The notes beneath the pieces were generated by a model. The model did no database searches and was not told where the DNA came from. It saw nothing but the letters and a program-made list of their open reading frames with translations. A program made the position numbers and the translations under genes. From NCBI RefSeq assembly GCF_009905375.1, contig NC_133652.1, positions 122,099,797 to 122,163,796 of the forward strand: 64,000 nucleotides of DNA, read 5' to 3'. This stretch comes from Apium graveolens. Its lineage: Eukaryota; Streptophyta; Magnoliopsida; Apiales; Apiaceae. This document shows positions 24,701-34,800 of this stretch, piece after piece; position 1 is the first letter of the stretch, and every line of letters begins with the position of its first letter.

Positions 24701-26336
24701 TGTGCCAGCAATTACTTTCACAAAGCCACCAGTCATGGACAGCATTGACATCATAAATCTGGCAGCAGCAAAACTAAACACAGATGACAAACTGTTAAAG
24801 ATTGATGTAGCAGCAGCTGAGAAGGAGTTAAAAGAAAAATATAGAAAGATAGATGTATAAATTTAAGAAAAGTTTGGGCCAATTCAGAAGCCAGACAAAA
24901 CATTCATTCATCACTCTCAAGTCAAGAACATTTATGTGAATGAAATGAGTATGAATTATCTGGAAAAAGACCAAACATCTTACATCAAATCTCCAAAAGC
25001 AGATTTCATCATGAAGCCTAAAAAAAACTACTCAAAGTTTTCAGATAAGAATACTATGGATATTGTATATGAGACACCTAGGCCAGATGAGAAGAAGCTG
25101 TTGTCAAGGTCAATTGCCTTCTACAAAGATCCAGCTGATTCAGCACTCAATAAAAGATTAGCCAAGATTTACAGAAATGGTAAGGAAATTTGTGTGATGG
25201 CTGGACACCCCATGTTTGTGGAATCTAAGAAGGAAGAGAAATAAAGAATCAGGCAAGATAAGAAGCACACTGCTCTGGATGCTAAAAATCTTAAACAAAA
25301 GAAGAAGCAAGCTGCTATCTTGGCCAAGCTTCAAGATGTAAAAACCAAAACAGAAATTCCTGCACAACCAACTGTAATTGCTGAACCTAAGGATCAGAAA
25401 GTGTAAGAAGAACCACAACAGAAAAGAAGATTTAGATATAAGCTCCATTCCAAGAGAAAATTGGACTTTAGTGATGAGGAAAAGGAAGACCACATTCCCA
25501 AAAAGTCTACAACTTTAACTCAGACATCAAAACCCTCAGTGGTATTTGAAGAATTCAAGGTGATGGATCTAACTAGGAACATTCATGGTGAGCCCATTAT
25601 TCCTAAGGATGAGCCAGTAGACTGGGATAGTTTTCCAATTCCTAAGCTAAAATTTCCTATCTTCAAGACAAAGAAGACAAAGAAGACAAAGACAAGAACT
25701 AGCAAGAAAGTGAAACCAGTGACTCTCAAATCCAAGACCCTAGTCAAATCTCAATCCACAGTCAACAAAGGAGATATGTTGTACATCTGTGACATCAAAG
25801 GGTTTTCTGACATTGATCTCTACTTAGATGAATTGGAAGAAGTTAGAGGAATTGATGCTCATAGACATCTTCCAGAAAGACTGGTATTCAAATATAAGGG
25901 AGGAAAAGAGATCATATGGCCACTTCACAGGATTCTTCTAGAAAGCTAATATGTGGTAATAAAGATCTACTCATCTTTCAAAAAGAACTTTGGATACAAT
26001 GTGACTGCTAGAAGATTAGTTCTAAAGAAGATTGAGGAGCTGAGGAGTAATAGAGCCAAAGATGCACTTCCAAAAACTCTGTCAATTCCCTTCACAGGAA
26101 AGAGAGTGCATTTGAGGCCTTATTGGTTGATGGAATTTAGGGATGAAAAGGGAGTTAGAAGATTTTTCAGATTGGAGGACCAGTTGAGTATCTCTAGCAA
26201 TGAGACCCTAATGAAAATGCAAGGAATGCTAGATCTCTCAGAAGCTGATGAACTTGAATTCCAAGGACAACTCCAAAACCAGATAGAAGAGAACAACATG
26301 AGGCTTGGGAAGAAACCTAGACAATTAAGGAAATAG
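21792..26336 (+). pseudogene. Copia B third ORF (large protein of unknown function)
   Basis: A 4.5-kb region downstream of pol, open in long pieces (21792-22055, 22136-22795, 23124-23603, 23832-24263, 24206-24652, 24936-25244, 25461-26336) and broken by stops and frame changes. The start ATG is in AATAATGGC context. The N-terminal third (SPTIYCEVVEEIW ... WSFLCDVVTKVFYGKI ... YARFFMMLANHL) looks globular; the middle is Ser/Lys/Glu-rich and coiled-coil-like; the C-terminal part (GFSDIDLYLDELEEVRGID, KEIIWPLHRILLES) is globular and basic. I see no signal peptide or membrane segment, so the usual 'env-like' label is not supported. SIRE-type elements carry an ORF here, but this is longer than the roughly 2-kb ORF I associate with SIRE1. 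Function unknown. Confidence 0.75.
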
Positions 26337-26530
26337 ACTTATCTACTCAAACTAGAGGAGCACCTTGATAATGATTATGAGCTATTCTTTGTATACTTTG
26401 CATTGTTCAATTTTCAGTAAATATTACAGCACTTATCAGTTTTATCTACTATTTTCAATTTGTATTTTTAGAGTGTTTTGTTATCATCAAGTTTCTCTTA
26501 ATTTATGGCTACAATTTCAGTATACATAAA

Positions 26531-26541
26531 TTGGTGGAGAT
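26531..26541 (+). promoter_or_regulatory. Polypurine tract of Copia B
   Basis: TTGGTGGAGAT directly precedes the LTR start TGTTAGGAA at 26542; this is the usual plus-strand primer position in SIRE-like copia elements. Confidence 0.7.
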
Positions 26542-27819
26542 TGTTAGGAATATGTTGTGAACTTGATGATAAACTATACAAAACACCTTAGTAGATTTAA
26601 TTAGTGAATTTTGTAGCACTCGAAGGATGATCAAATATAGTCCCGGCGGATGATTCAATATAGTCCCGACAGATGATGATTTGACATCCATCGAGTAAGT
26701 AGCTTATGTAATAATAAGTATTGTAGCACATTTCTACAAACAACTTTTGTAGATTCTGTAGGAGCTTATGAGTCATGTTGACTACTAGTAGATATGCAGA
26801 ATAGGCTGATTAATTATAAATATGAAATGTCTTGTAATTCCGCATAAGTGAAATGGAGTCAAGTGTCAAATAGTTACCCGACGGATGATCAACAAAGCTA
26901 CCCGACAGATGATCTACAAGCTACCCGATGGATAACAAGCATGTACCCGACGGATGATCAATTCAAATATCTGTTGACAGTAACAACATAGTCACATGCG
27001 TTGGGTGTTTGCAAAAGGAATGTGGCAGCCTGTTTAGCAGAAAATTGAGAATAAAGAAGCATTACCATTTCTATGCAAGTTATAAAAATTTTCAAAGATG
27101 CTGGAATAGAGTAATGAAGCAGCATGGAGTTAGACTTGATAGGTTTTGTTTTATTATCCTGTCTTATTACAGTGTAAACTTGGTGATATATAAACCAAGT
27201 GTAGCTAGTAGAATAAACAACGAAGCAAACACATTTAGGAGAGAAATAAAAAAAGCTGTATTCGTCAAGAATTTCTTCGTAGTTTGTTTGTTCAACTTGT
27301 AAAACAGCTGTGAGCCAGTTAGGCTGCCACATTTCATTTACAAACGCCCGACGCATGTGACTGTGTTGTCACTGTCAACTGCTAATTTGAATATTATCAT
27401 CCATCAGGAATATGTTAATCATCCGTCGGGAGCCTTGTTGATTATCTATCGGGATTCTTTGTAGATCATCCGTTGGGAGTCGTTCTGTCACTTGATTCTA
27501 TTCTTATGCAAAATTACAAGACATCTTATATTTACAATTAGCCAACCTATTCTGCATATCAATCTAGTAGTCAACATGACTTAAAGAATCCTACAGTGTC
27601 TACTCAACTAATACATTGTTATTTGCAGAAATGTGCTACAAGACTTATTATTACATAAGCTACACTCTCGATGGATGTCAGATTGTCATCCTTCGGGACT
27701 ATAAAGATCATCCGTTGGGACTATATTAGAGCATCCATCGAGAGCTACAAAAATACTAAGTTAAATCTATTAAGGTGTTTTGTTCAACTTATCATCAAGT
27801 TCACAACATATTTCTAACA
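26542..27819 (+). repeat. 3' LTR-like terminus of Copia B, a 1.28-kb inverted repeat
   Basis: It starts TGTTAGGAATATGTTGTGAAC after the polypurine tract and ends with the near-exact complement, giving TG...CA ends. Arms 26542-about 27030 and about 27325-27819 are imperfect reverse complements over roughly 490 bases (about 80-85% by eye). The 300-base centre contains TATATAAACC near 27185. Each arm carries four to six CCGACGGATGAT-like motifs. Either one LTR with giant terminal inverted repeats or two partial LTRs fused head-to-head. Confidence 0.75.
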
Positions 27820-29020
27820 AGCCATATACTTCTTTAATCCCTTAAACGCTTACTGACTTTCCTCGGCCCATATGAAATCTTTCACCTTTTTCAAGGATTT
27901 GAAGAACGACAAGCACTTGTCTCCAGATTTAGAGATGAATCGTCCTAGAGCCGTAACTCTTCCAGTGGGTTTCTGAACGTCCTTTATGGAACGTGGTGGT
28001 TCCATATCCAGGATAACTTTTATTTTATCAGGATTGGCCTCGATTCCTCTCTTGGAGACCATCAATCCCAAAAACTTTCCAGATCCTACTCCGGAAGCGC
28101 ACTTTGCAGGATTTAACATCATTTTATGATATCTCAGCAACTCAAAAGCTTCCCTCAAATGGGTTATGTGATCATTCTTCACCAAACTTTTGACTAACAT
28201 GTCATCGACATATACTTCCATAGTTTTGCCAATAAGATCCTTGAAAATCTTATTAATCAACCTTTGATAGGTAGCTCCTGCATTCTTGAGTCCAAATGCC
28301 ATAACACCAAAGTCAGTGATAAATGATACCTTTGGGATGTCATCCTTATGTATCTTAATCTGATTATATCCACTGAACCCATCCATAAAACTCAGCATCT
28401 CATGACAAGCAGTAGCATCTATCAATGTATCTATCCTTGGCAACGAGAAACAATCCTTTGGGCATGCATCATTCAGATCAGTAAAATCCACGCACATTCT
28501 TCATTTTCCATTAACCTTCTTTACCATTACAGGGTTTTCTAACCATACTGGAAATTGTATTTCTTCAATAAAACCTGCCACTAAGAGCTTTTCTACTTCT
28601 TGCTTGAATGCCTCCTATCTCTTAGGGGCGAGACTCCTTTTCTTTTGCTTCACTGTCCTCCGATTTGGATCTACATTCAGTTTGTGAGTGATCAGTTCCG
28701 GGTCTATGCCGGGCATATCAGCTGCTGACCATGTGAATATATCACTATTTTCTTGTAAAATTTTTACCAATTTGCCTCTAAGGGGTTCCTCTGGTGACAC
28801 TCCATTAAAGTTACTTTCTCAGGATCCTCGGGAGCCAAAGGAATCGGAACCAAGTCTTCTGTTGGTTTCCCTCTTTTCTCGTCATTCTCACGGATATCCA
28901 GATCTTCAATGGGCAGAACCTGGCCCCCCCAACTCCATCATCCCTAAGAGAGGCCACATAACAACTCCTTACGATCTTTTGATCTCCTCTCTCTTCTCCA
29001 ATCCCATTCATGGTGGGAAA
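27820..29020 (-). pseudogene. Tat C reverse transcriptase, partial
   Basis: Upstream part (28615-28800) encodes FTWSAADMPGIDPELITHKL, the RT N-terminal block of Tat elements; 27850-28497 encodes MCVDFTDLNDACPKDCF, MDGFSGYNQIKI and the catalytic YVDDMLVKS. A frameshift near 28800 and a stop near 28499 break it. The frame stops at 27848 and homology continues to the copia terminus (AFKGLKKYMA), where copia B cut it. RNase H is lost from the window. Confidence 0.88.
29016..29020. repeat. Target-site duplication of Athila D, left copy (GGAAA)
   Basis: GGAAA here and TGAAA at 40424-40428 flank element D; four of five bases match. Confidence 0.7.
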
Positions 29021-30467
29021 TGTTAGTCGCTAAGCACGCACTAATAATACATGCTAGTATACGAGTTCGCAAGTAGTATAAGATATAAATCAGATTCAAT
29101 CCCACAGAGACTGTATTGGTTAACTAATCAACTCATGCAATTAAGCAACAATGTACAGTTATTATTCAATGCTAAGACGATAACAAAGTGAGGTTGTTTA
29201 TAACTAAGAATTAAACTAATTATTATAACTATGAGAATAAGATAGACTGAGTTAATATATATGACAAACATGGGATTTTAACTTGATTAAGTACTTTATT
29301 CAATAGCCTTATTGTTCTTAACCTTAGCATGCAATGATGATGACACTAATCAGACAACATGAAACTGATAAACGCCAACTTTTGTTGCACGAGTACCATT
29401 TTACTAGACATCCACAAATGAGATAGAAGCTAAATAGGCACCAATTATATTGAGACCCTATATGTCTATAGAATTTGACAACATAACGGTTTAAGCACAA
29501 GTTATCTATCTTGATTACATAGGGCAAGTAAGATGGTTAAAATTACCTACGAATCATGCATAACAATACATGAACCTATGCTAGCATGGCAAGTTCTAAA
29601 TCCTTAAATTCACTTTCGCTTCATTAAGAATTAACACACTATCTTATAAGTTCGCGACGCTCACAAGACGAATACGCACAACCATAACTAGGATATCATA
29701 CAATCAGCACACACTGAGACATCGAAACAATTTAACTAAAGAATTCCATAAATAAATCCGCTAGAACCCCATGATAACGATTAGCCCATAATCGAACTCA
29801 TCACCAACGTGGGTTCCAATGAAAACATGATATAGCAAACGTAGTCTTTATACGAATAAATAAACCAAGTATACACAAGAGTAAAGGTTCAGCAAAACAA
29901 GAAACAAGCATCCAAATTTCAACTCAAAACAAAGATTCACAAGAATAAACTTGTTCGTCTTCGCCCTTTGTTGAATTGTGCCAAAAGGTCTCTTTTCGTC
30001 TTCTCCTTCCTTGATTATCTTGATATCTCTCAATAAACGACCTAAGTTATGTTTATATAGCAGTCCATGCATCCCAGGAGTCCAGCAATTCGAATTATAA
30101 AAAAATCAGGATTTGTTTATCCCGACCCAGCGCGGCCGCGAGCTTCACCAGCGCGGCCGCGCTGCCTCTCTGTACTCCCGGCGCGGCCGCGCGCAACGCC
30201 ACCGCAGGCGCGCTTGCCTTCTGCCAAAACTTCATTTTTTCTTCTTCTTTATTCCTTGCAGCTTCGAGCCAGTCTTTCAAGCTTTTATTCCAACACATCC
30301 TAAACACCATATTAGCATCAAAACAATGCTAATTCACCTGATTTGCGAAGTAAAGCCTGAAATGCAAAAACACTTGAAAACACGTTAAAACACAAATAAC
30401 TTGAGTAAAAATACACCAACTCAAAGCTTATTAGAGCATAAATAAGTGTCATAAATGCCACTTAACA
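29021..30467 (-). repeat. 3' LTR of Athila D
   Basis: Bounded by TGTTAGTCGC and CTTAACA, same length as the LTR at 38977-40423. On the minus strand it has TATATAAAC (30051-30059) and, about 70 bases upstream of that, a GC-rich cluster (30126-30215). Confidence 0.93.
30126..30215. repeat. GC-rich CAGCGCGGCCGCG motif cluster in the 3' LTR of D
   Basis: Four spaced units of the type CAGCGCGGCCGCG or CAGGCGCGCTTG at about 25-30 base intervals inside otherwise AT-rich LTR. The equivalent cluster is at 40083-40171. Confidence 0.85.
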
Positions 30468-30484
30468 CACCCCCAAACTTGAAT
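30468..30484 (-). promoter_or_regulatory. Polypurine tract of Athila D
   Basis: Minus strand ATTCAAGTTTGGGGGTG abuts the 3' LTR, as in Athila elements. Confidence 0.88.
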
Positions 30485-31667
30485 CGATGCTTGTCCTCAA
30501 GCATAAATAGACTCAAAGAACAAGAAATAAAAATAAATCCATGAATGCAACTAATATGAATGCAATGATCCCCAAAGAATAACTAAACCAATAAACTAGC
30601 AACACCTCAGCAAATGCAATTATTCGCATAAAGATCCATCAAATCTCACAAATCAATGTACACACCATAGACGTGCGTGTGTGCAAATGCTTACAGATAT
30701 ACTATCGTAACTAGATCGACAATCATAACTCACTACTTATCAAAACAATCGCAAGTTTATAAACAGAATAAAAGCTAGACTCAAAATAACTTATAACACT
30801 TCAATTCTTATATCGGAGTTAACATGGATTCACGCTTTTATTCACAACAAAATAACACAAATATGCTTATTTGATCGTGCAATGAGTGAGGTCCACAAAA
30901 GACTTATACAATAGTACCCATGTAGCGAGCATAGATTAGCGGATCCCATACTATAGAAGCCTTAGGTCACTAGGCACAAAGTCCCCTAAGAACTTAATAA
31001 CTCGAGTACTAAAGAGCCCACTCATGATCAATTATACAAAATAATTATTTTTTTTACTTCTTTTTTTCTTCAACAATTTATGAATGAGTGCGTTTCGCTC
31101 CATCTCATTCAACCCTAGACTACTCATAAAAATATGAGCTGGCTACTAGCCATTTGACACTTAGCCATACAACTAGCAATAAAATCCGATTTCTCCATTT
31201 TTTAAATTTCCATGTTTTTATTATTAAGAGCATATCCTAGATTCTAAATATAAACAAGAGATTAAACCTCGACAATCAAACAAATCATAATTATGATCTA
31301 GCACTCTAGAAACCTATAAGACTTAGTGAAATACAAATGTCTCTAGCATGCAAATCAATCCAATAAGACTGAACATCACTAAATACAACATCACTACACT
31401 AGCATCAATATCACCAATTAATCATAAAAATTATCTAAGGGAATCATGATATAATGCAAATGCATGAAACTACATGAACAAACTATTATCATATAAACTA
31501 CCAAATTAAAAAAAACTACATGGCAAAATATATGCAACTATATGAAATAAAACTATCATGAATATGCAAACTAAATGAGACTCACACTAACTATATTCCT
31601 TCAACTATCCCCATACTTAAAATGTTCACAGTCCTCAGTGAAGATAATAGTAAGGAATCAGGCATAC
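30485..31667 (-). other. Athila D 3' non-coding region with second PPT-like site
   Basis: About 1.2 kb without ORFs between ORF3 and the LTR. A second CCCCATACTTAAAATG site (31609-31624; minus strand purine-rich) resembles the polypurine tract. The block 30880-31170, with a poly-T tract (31048-31070), is closely matched at about 54160-54480 in Athila F although coding parts there are deleted. Confidence 0.7.
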
Positions 31668-32897
31668 CTACCGTGAATAAGAATCCTCACCCCCAAGGGG
31701 TGGAGTGTCAAGTGTGTCCGGAGGTGGATACACGGAATCCTCATCAAAAACTGGCCACTGAATGTCAACTCCGGTGGCTCTAAATGCAGTCCCAAGTGCA
31801 TGGGAGAGATTGCGTACGAACCGACTATGGATGTCGTGTATCACATCCATCCTCCTCGCAAGACGCCTATACTGCGTCGAACTCAAACCAGCTCCCATCT
31901 CTGCTCCTGCTCCTTCCTGCTGCTACTGTTGTGATGGACCAACCTCCTCTCCTAACTGCACTCTCCAAGATGCTTTACTCGCTTGCTGCGTCCCACCAGC
32001 ATAAATCTGATCGCGGGGCACACCTCCTGGGAGATGATCAAACATGTAACCAAGCCCCTTAGGATCAGGCATACCTCCGCCCCACTCAACCATAATGTGC
32101 AGCGTAGAACTGTCAATAGGAGCACTGCGAATCTGAATCTGCTCATGTGCGGGCCAATGAACACCAATTGCCACGCACAACTTTCACAATGGACGCATAA
32201 GGAATAGCCCAGTAGTACTTCCCCTCAAAAACCTCAGGATCCCCTGATATATCACCATCCCCAAATCAATGTAATCACCCTGCAGAATACCCCAAAGCAA
32301 ATGGGTACGCTCCACCGTAATCTCATGCACATGCGAAGATGGCATGATGTTGGCACAAATAAACGAGTTCCAAGCCCGTGTATACCTGTTCATGCATGAA
32401 GCAGGGAACGTGAAGTAATCAGTAGTGCCCCTCTTGAACTTCCAATGAGTCTCAGGCACACAGAGAGTAGCAATGATGAGATCCAAATTGAAGTCCTTAG
32501 GAGTCTTATCATTCTAAGTGTCCTGGCCCACCTTCCTCGAAGGCTGCTCAATCACTGTCCTGATAGCCTCAATATTGTATTCAACAGTCCTCCCCCTCAC
32601 AACCGTAAAACCATTCTTCTCCGCCTTAGCATTGGCGTAGAACTCCCGTACAACACTCATGGGCATAGCAGCGGGAGCCTCACAAAAAGGAACCCAGCCC
32701 ATCTCCAAATTCATCTCCAACAGCTTACCATCATTCCCTGATGGCAGAAATCCTCTCTCCTTAGCAATAGGCTTTGAGAGAAGCCTCGTGTACTCCTCCT
32801 CAGCCTCAAGAGTAGAGAACCTGGACCTCACACCACTTGCAGTAGAAGAATCGGTGGTGCTGCTCCCAACTTGAGTAATCTGTCTTTGGGGTGCCAT
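31668..32897 (-). pseudogene. Athila D third ORF ('putative plant transposon protein'-like)
   Basis: One frame of 410 codons with three premature stops (at 32514-32516, 32184-32186 and 31923-31925). Starts MAPQRQITQVGSSTTDSS, a low-complexity N-terminus, then a globular region (GWVPFCEAPAAMPMSVVREF, GFTVVRGRTVEYNIEAIRTV) and a C-terminal part with QYRRLARRMDVIHDIHS. This is the Athila ORF3 position, often called env-like, but no signal peptide or membrane span is evident. The family is often annotated only as a putative plant transposon protein; function unknown. A TATA box lies just upstream. Confidence 0.82.
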
Positions 32898-32987
32898 CGG
32901 GATTGAAAAAATAAAAGCTTAAGTGTTTAGAGAGAAATTGTGTTTGAGAGTTTGTGAATTGATGGAGAAGATGTATGCAAGTGTATG

Positions 32988-32995
32988 TATTTATA
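32988..32995 (-). promoter_or_regulatory. Candidate TATA box of Athila D ORF3
   Basis: Minus strand TATAAATA in CCTATAAATACATACAC context, about 91 bases before the ATG at 32897. The leader is rich in CTC/ACA (TCTCCATCAATTCACAAAC). Promoter activity is inferred. Confidence 0.55.
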
Positions 32996-33188
32996 GGTGG
33001 AGATGTGTGAATTTGATAAGGAATAAAAGTGGGAATTGATTATGGGAATCGTGGGAATAATGGAATTGATTAGGAGAGGGAATTATGGGATGTGGAAGAG
33101 TAAAAATCAGGTTAGAAATGATTTTGGAATTAAAATCCCGATTTTCTCTAATAAAACTGTTGTTTTTATTTTTTTCTGAATAGGGACT

Positions 33189-33321
33189 TGGCGCGCGCTA
33201 TGACAGCGCAGGCGCGCTCTAACTCTGGAATACCAGCGCGGGCGCGCGCTAGGTCAGCGTGGGCGCACTTGGTTTCTGAAAAAATGGCGCGGCCGCGTGC
33301 TTGGCCAGCGCGGGCACGCCC
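33189..33321. repeat. GC-rich motif cluster upstream of Athila D ORF3
   Basis: Repeated CAGCGCRGGCGCGC and GGCGCGGCCGCG units, the same motif family as the LTR clusters at 30126-30215 and 40083-40171, but located between integrase and ORF3. Confidence 0.85.
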
Positions 33322-33415
33322 AACTTCTGTACTTGGCCCTGAATTTTTTTCCTTTTTCTGATTTTTTTGTGTTTTTCTCTTTTCTTCTTGCCTCCTCTAC
33401 CTACTAATATACAAC

Positions 33416-34800
33416 GTACTTGGGTTGCCTCCCACGAAGCACTTCTTTTACATCGCTAGCTCGATGTAGAATCTTGTGATCAAGTGGACAATACAACGAC
33501 ACTAACCACCTCGCGGTTTGACGTATCACCATAATAATGCTTCAACCTTTGACCATTTACCTTGAATGCTTGGCCCGGATCATTCTAAAAAATTTCCACC
33601 GCTCCATGTGGAAACACAGTTTTGATTATGAAGTTCCTGACCATCTTGACTTCAACTTTCCAGGAAAAAGACGGAGACGAGAGTTGAATAAAAAAACTTG
33701 TTGCCCTGGCACAAATTTCTTGAGCACTAGACCCCGATCGTGCCACCTCTTGACTTTCTCATTATACATCTTGTTGTTCTCATAAGCTTGAAGTCAAAAC
33801 TCGTCAAGTTCATTCAATTGAAGCATCCTCTTCTTTCCGGCCGCATCCAAATCCAGATTTAATTTCTTCAAAGCCCAATAAGCTTTATGCTCGATCTCCA
33901 CAGGAAAATGACACCCATTTCCATAAACCAACTAAAACGGAGATATTCCCAGCGGAGTCTTATATGCTGTTCTATATGCCCAAACAACTTCATCAAGTTT
34001 CAAAGACCAATCCTTCCTTGATGGATATACCACTTTCTCCAAAATATGTTTGATCTCCTTGTTAGATACCTCAGCTTGACCATTTGTCTGAGGATGATAA
34101 GTCGTAGCAATGTGATGATTCACATTTTACCTTTTCATCATGGCAGTGAACTTGCGGTTGCAAAAATGCGACCCCTCATCACTGATTATGATTCTTGGAG
34201 TCCCAAACCTTGTGAATATCTGCTTGTGAAGAAATTTAAGCACTACTTTCGCATCGTTTGTTGGCAACACCTTAACTTTAACCCATTTTGACACGTAATC
34301 AACCGCCAACAGGATATACTGATTATTGTAAGACGAGATAAATGGCCCGATGAAGTCAATTCCCCAAACATCGAAGACCTCAACCTCGAGAAGTACATTA
34401 AGAGTCATCTCATCCTTCTTAGACATATTACCCACCCGTTGACATCGATCGCATTTCAAAATGAACTGATGAGCATCTTTAAACAATGTTGGCCAAAAGA
34501 AACCTGCTTGAAGAACACGAGCTGCTATCTTTTCTCCACCATAATGTCCTCCATAAGCCGTTGAGTGGCAATCTCGCAAGATCCCCCCCGTTTCGGTATA
34601 AGGAATACATCTCCTGATGATTTGGTTAACTCCTTGGTGAAAAAGAAATGGCTCATCCCACAGATACCACTTCACTTCATGTAAAAACTTTTTCCTTTGA
34701 GCATAAGATAAGTCGGGAGACATGATGTTACTCATAAGGTAGTTCACAATGTCTGCAAACCACGACTCTTTTTCTTACACTCCAAACAGCTGCTCATCGG
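33416..34800 (-). pseudogene. Athila D integrase
   Basis: The zinc site is HSTAYGGHYGG...FILKCDRCQRVG (about 34430-34560); the core has VWGIDFIGPF (Asp), IIISDEGSHF (Asp) and [13 protein letters not shown] (Glu), so the DDE residues remain. Stops near 34125, 33930 and 33790 and frame changes cut the C-terminal region, which includes a KLKSRWSG block near 33640-33680. Joins cDNA to DNA in active relatives. Confidence 0.85.

Larger units (their letters stand above)
3753..27819 (+). mobile_element. Copia element B (SIRE/Maximus-like), split by a Tekay insertion
   Basis: Plus-strand copia order: gag (3763-5789, continuing at 17697), protease, integrase, RT, RNase H (to 21267), then a 4.5-kb third ORF region, a polypurine tract and an LTR-like terminus. 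The 5' LTR, primer site and the first codons of gag are absent; the element starts at the junction with A. The Tekay element at 5790-17691 interrupts gag, with an exact 5-bp duplication. The 3' end lies inside the RT of Tat element C, so B inserted into C. All ORFs are decayed. Confidence 0.85.
32898..33415 (-). other. Athila D spacer between integrase and ORF3
   Basis: Non-coding, holding the TATA candidate (32988-32995) and the GC-rich cluster (33189-33321). In sense order: end of integrase, GC-rich cluster, about 190 bases, TATA box, leader, ORF3. Confidence 0.75.

Noticed and set aside
21792..26336. Retroviral envelope identity for the copia third ORF
   Set aside because: No signal peptide, furin-like site or hydrophobic membrane span can be seen; only its position recalls env.
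27009..27302. 97-codon ORF in the loop of the 26542-27819 inverted repeat
   Set aside because: No recognisable motif, and an overlapping ORF of similar length lies on the other strand; chance ORFs are likely.
26640..27730. CRISPR-like array from repeated CCGACGGATGAT motifs
   Set aside because: Plant DNA, irregular spacing, both orientations and no uniform spacers.
30095..30310. 71-codon Ala-rich ORF over the GC cluster of the Athila LTR (also 40051-40266)
   Set aside because: The composition is that of the GC repeats; the two copies are LTR duplicates and the ORF has no independent support.
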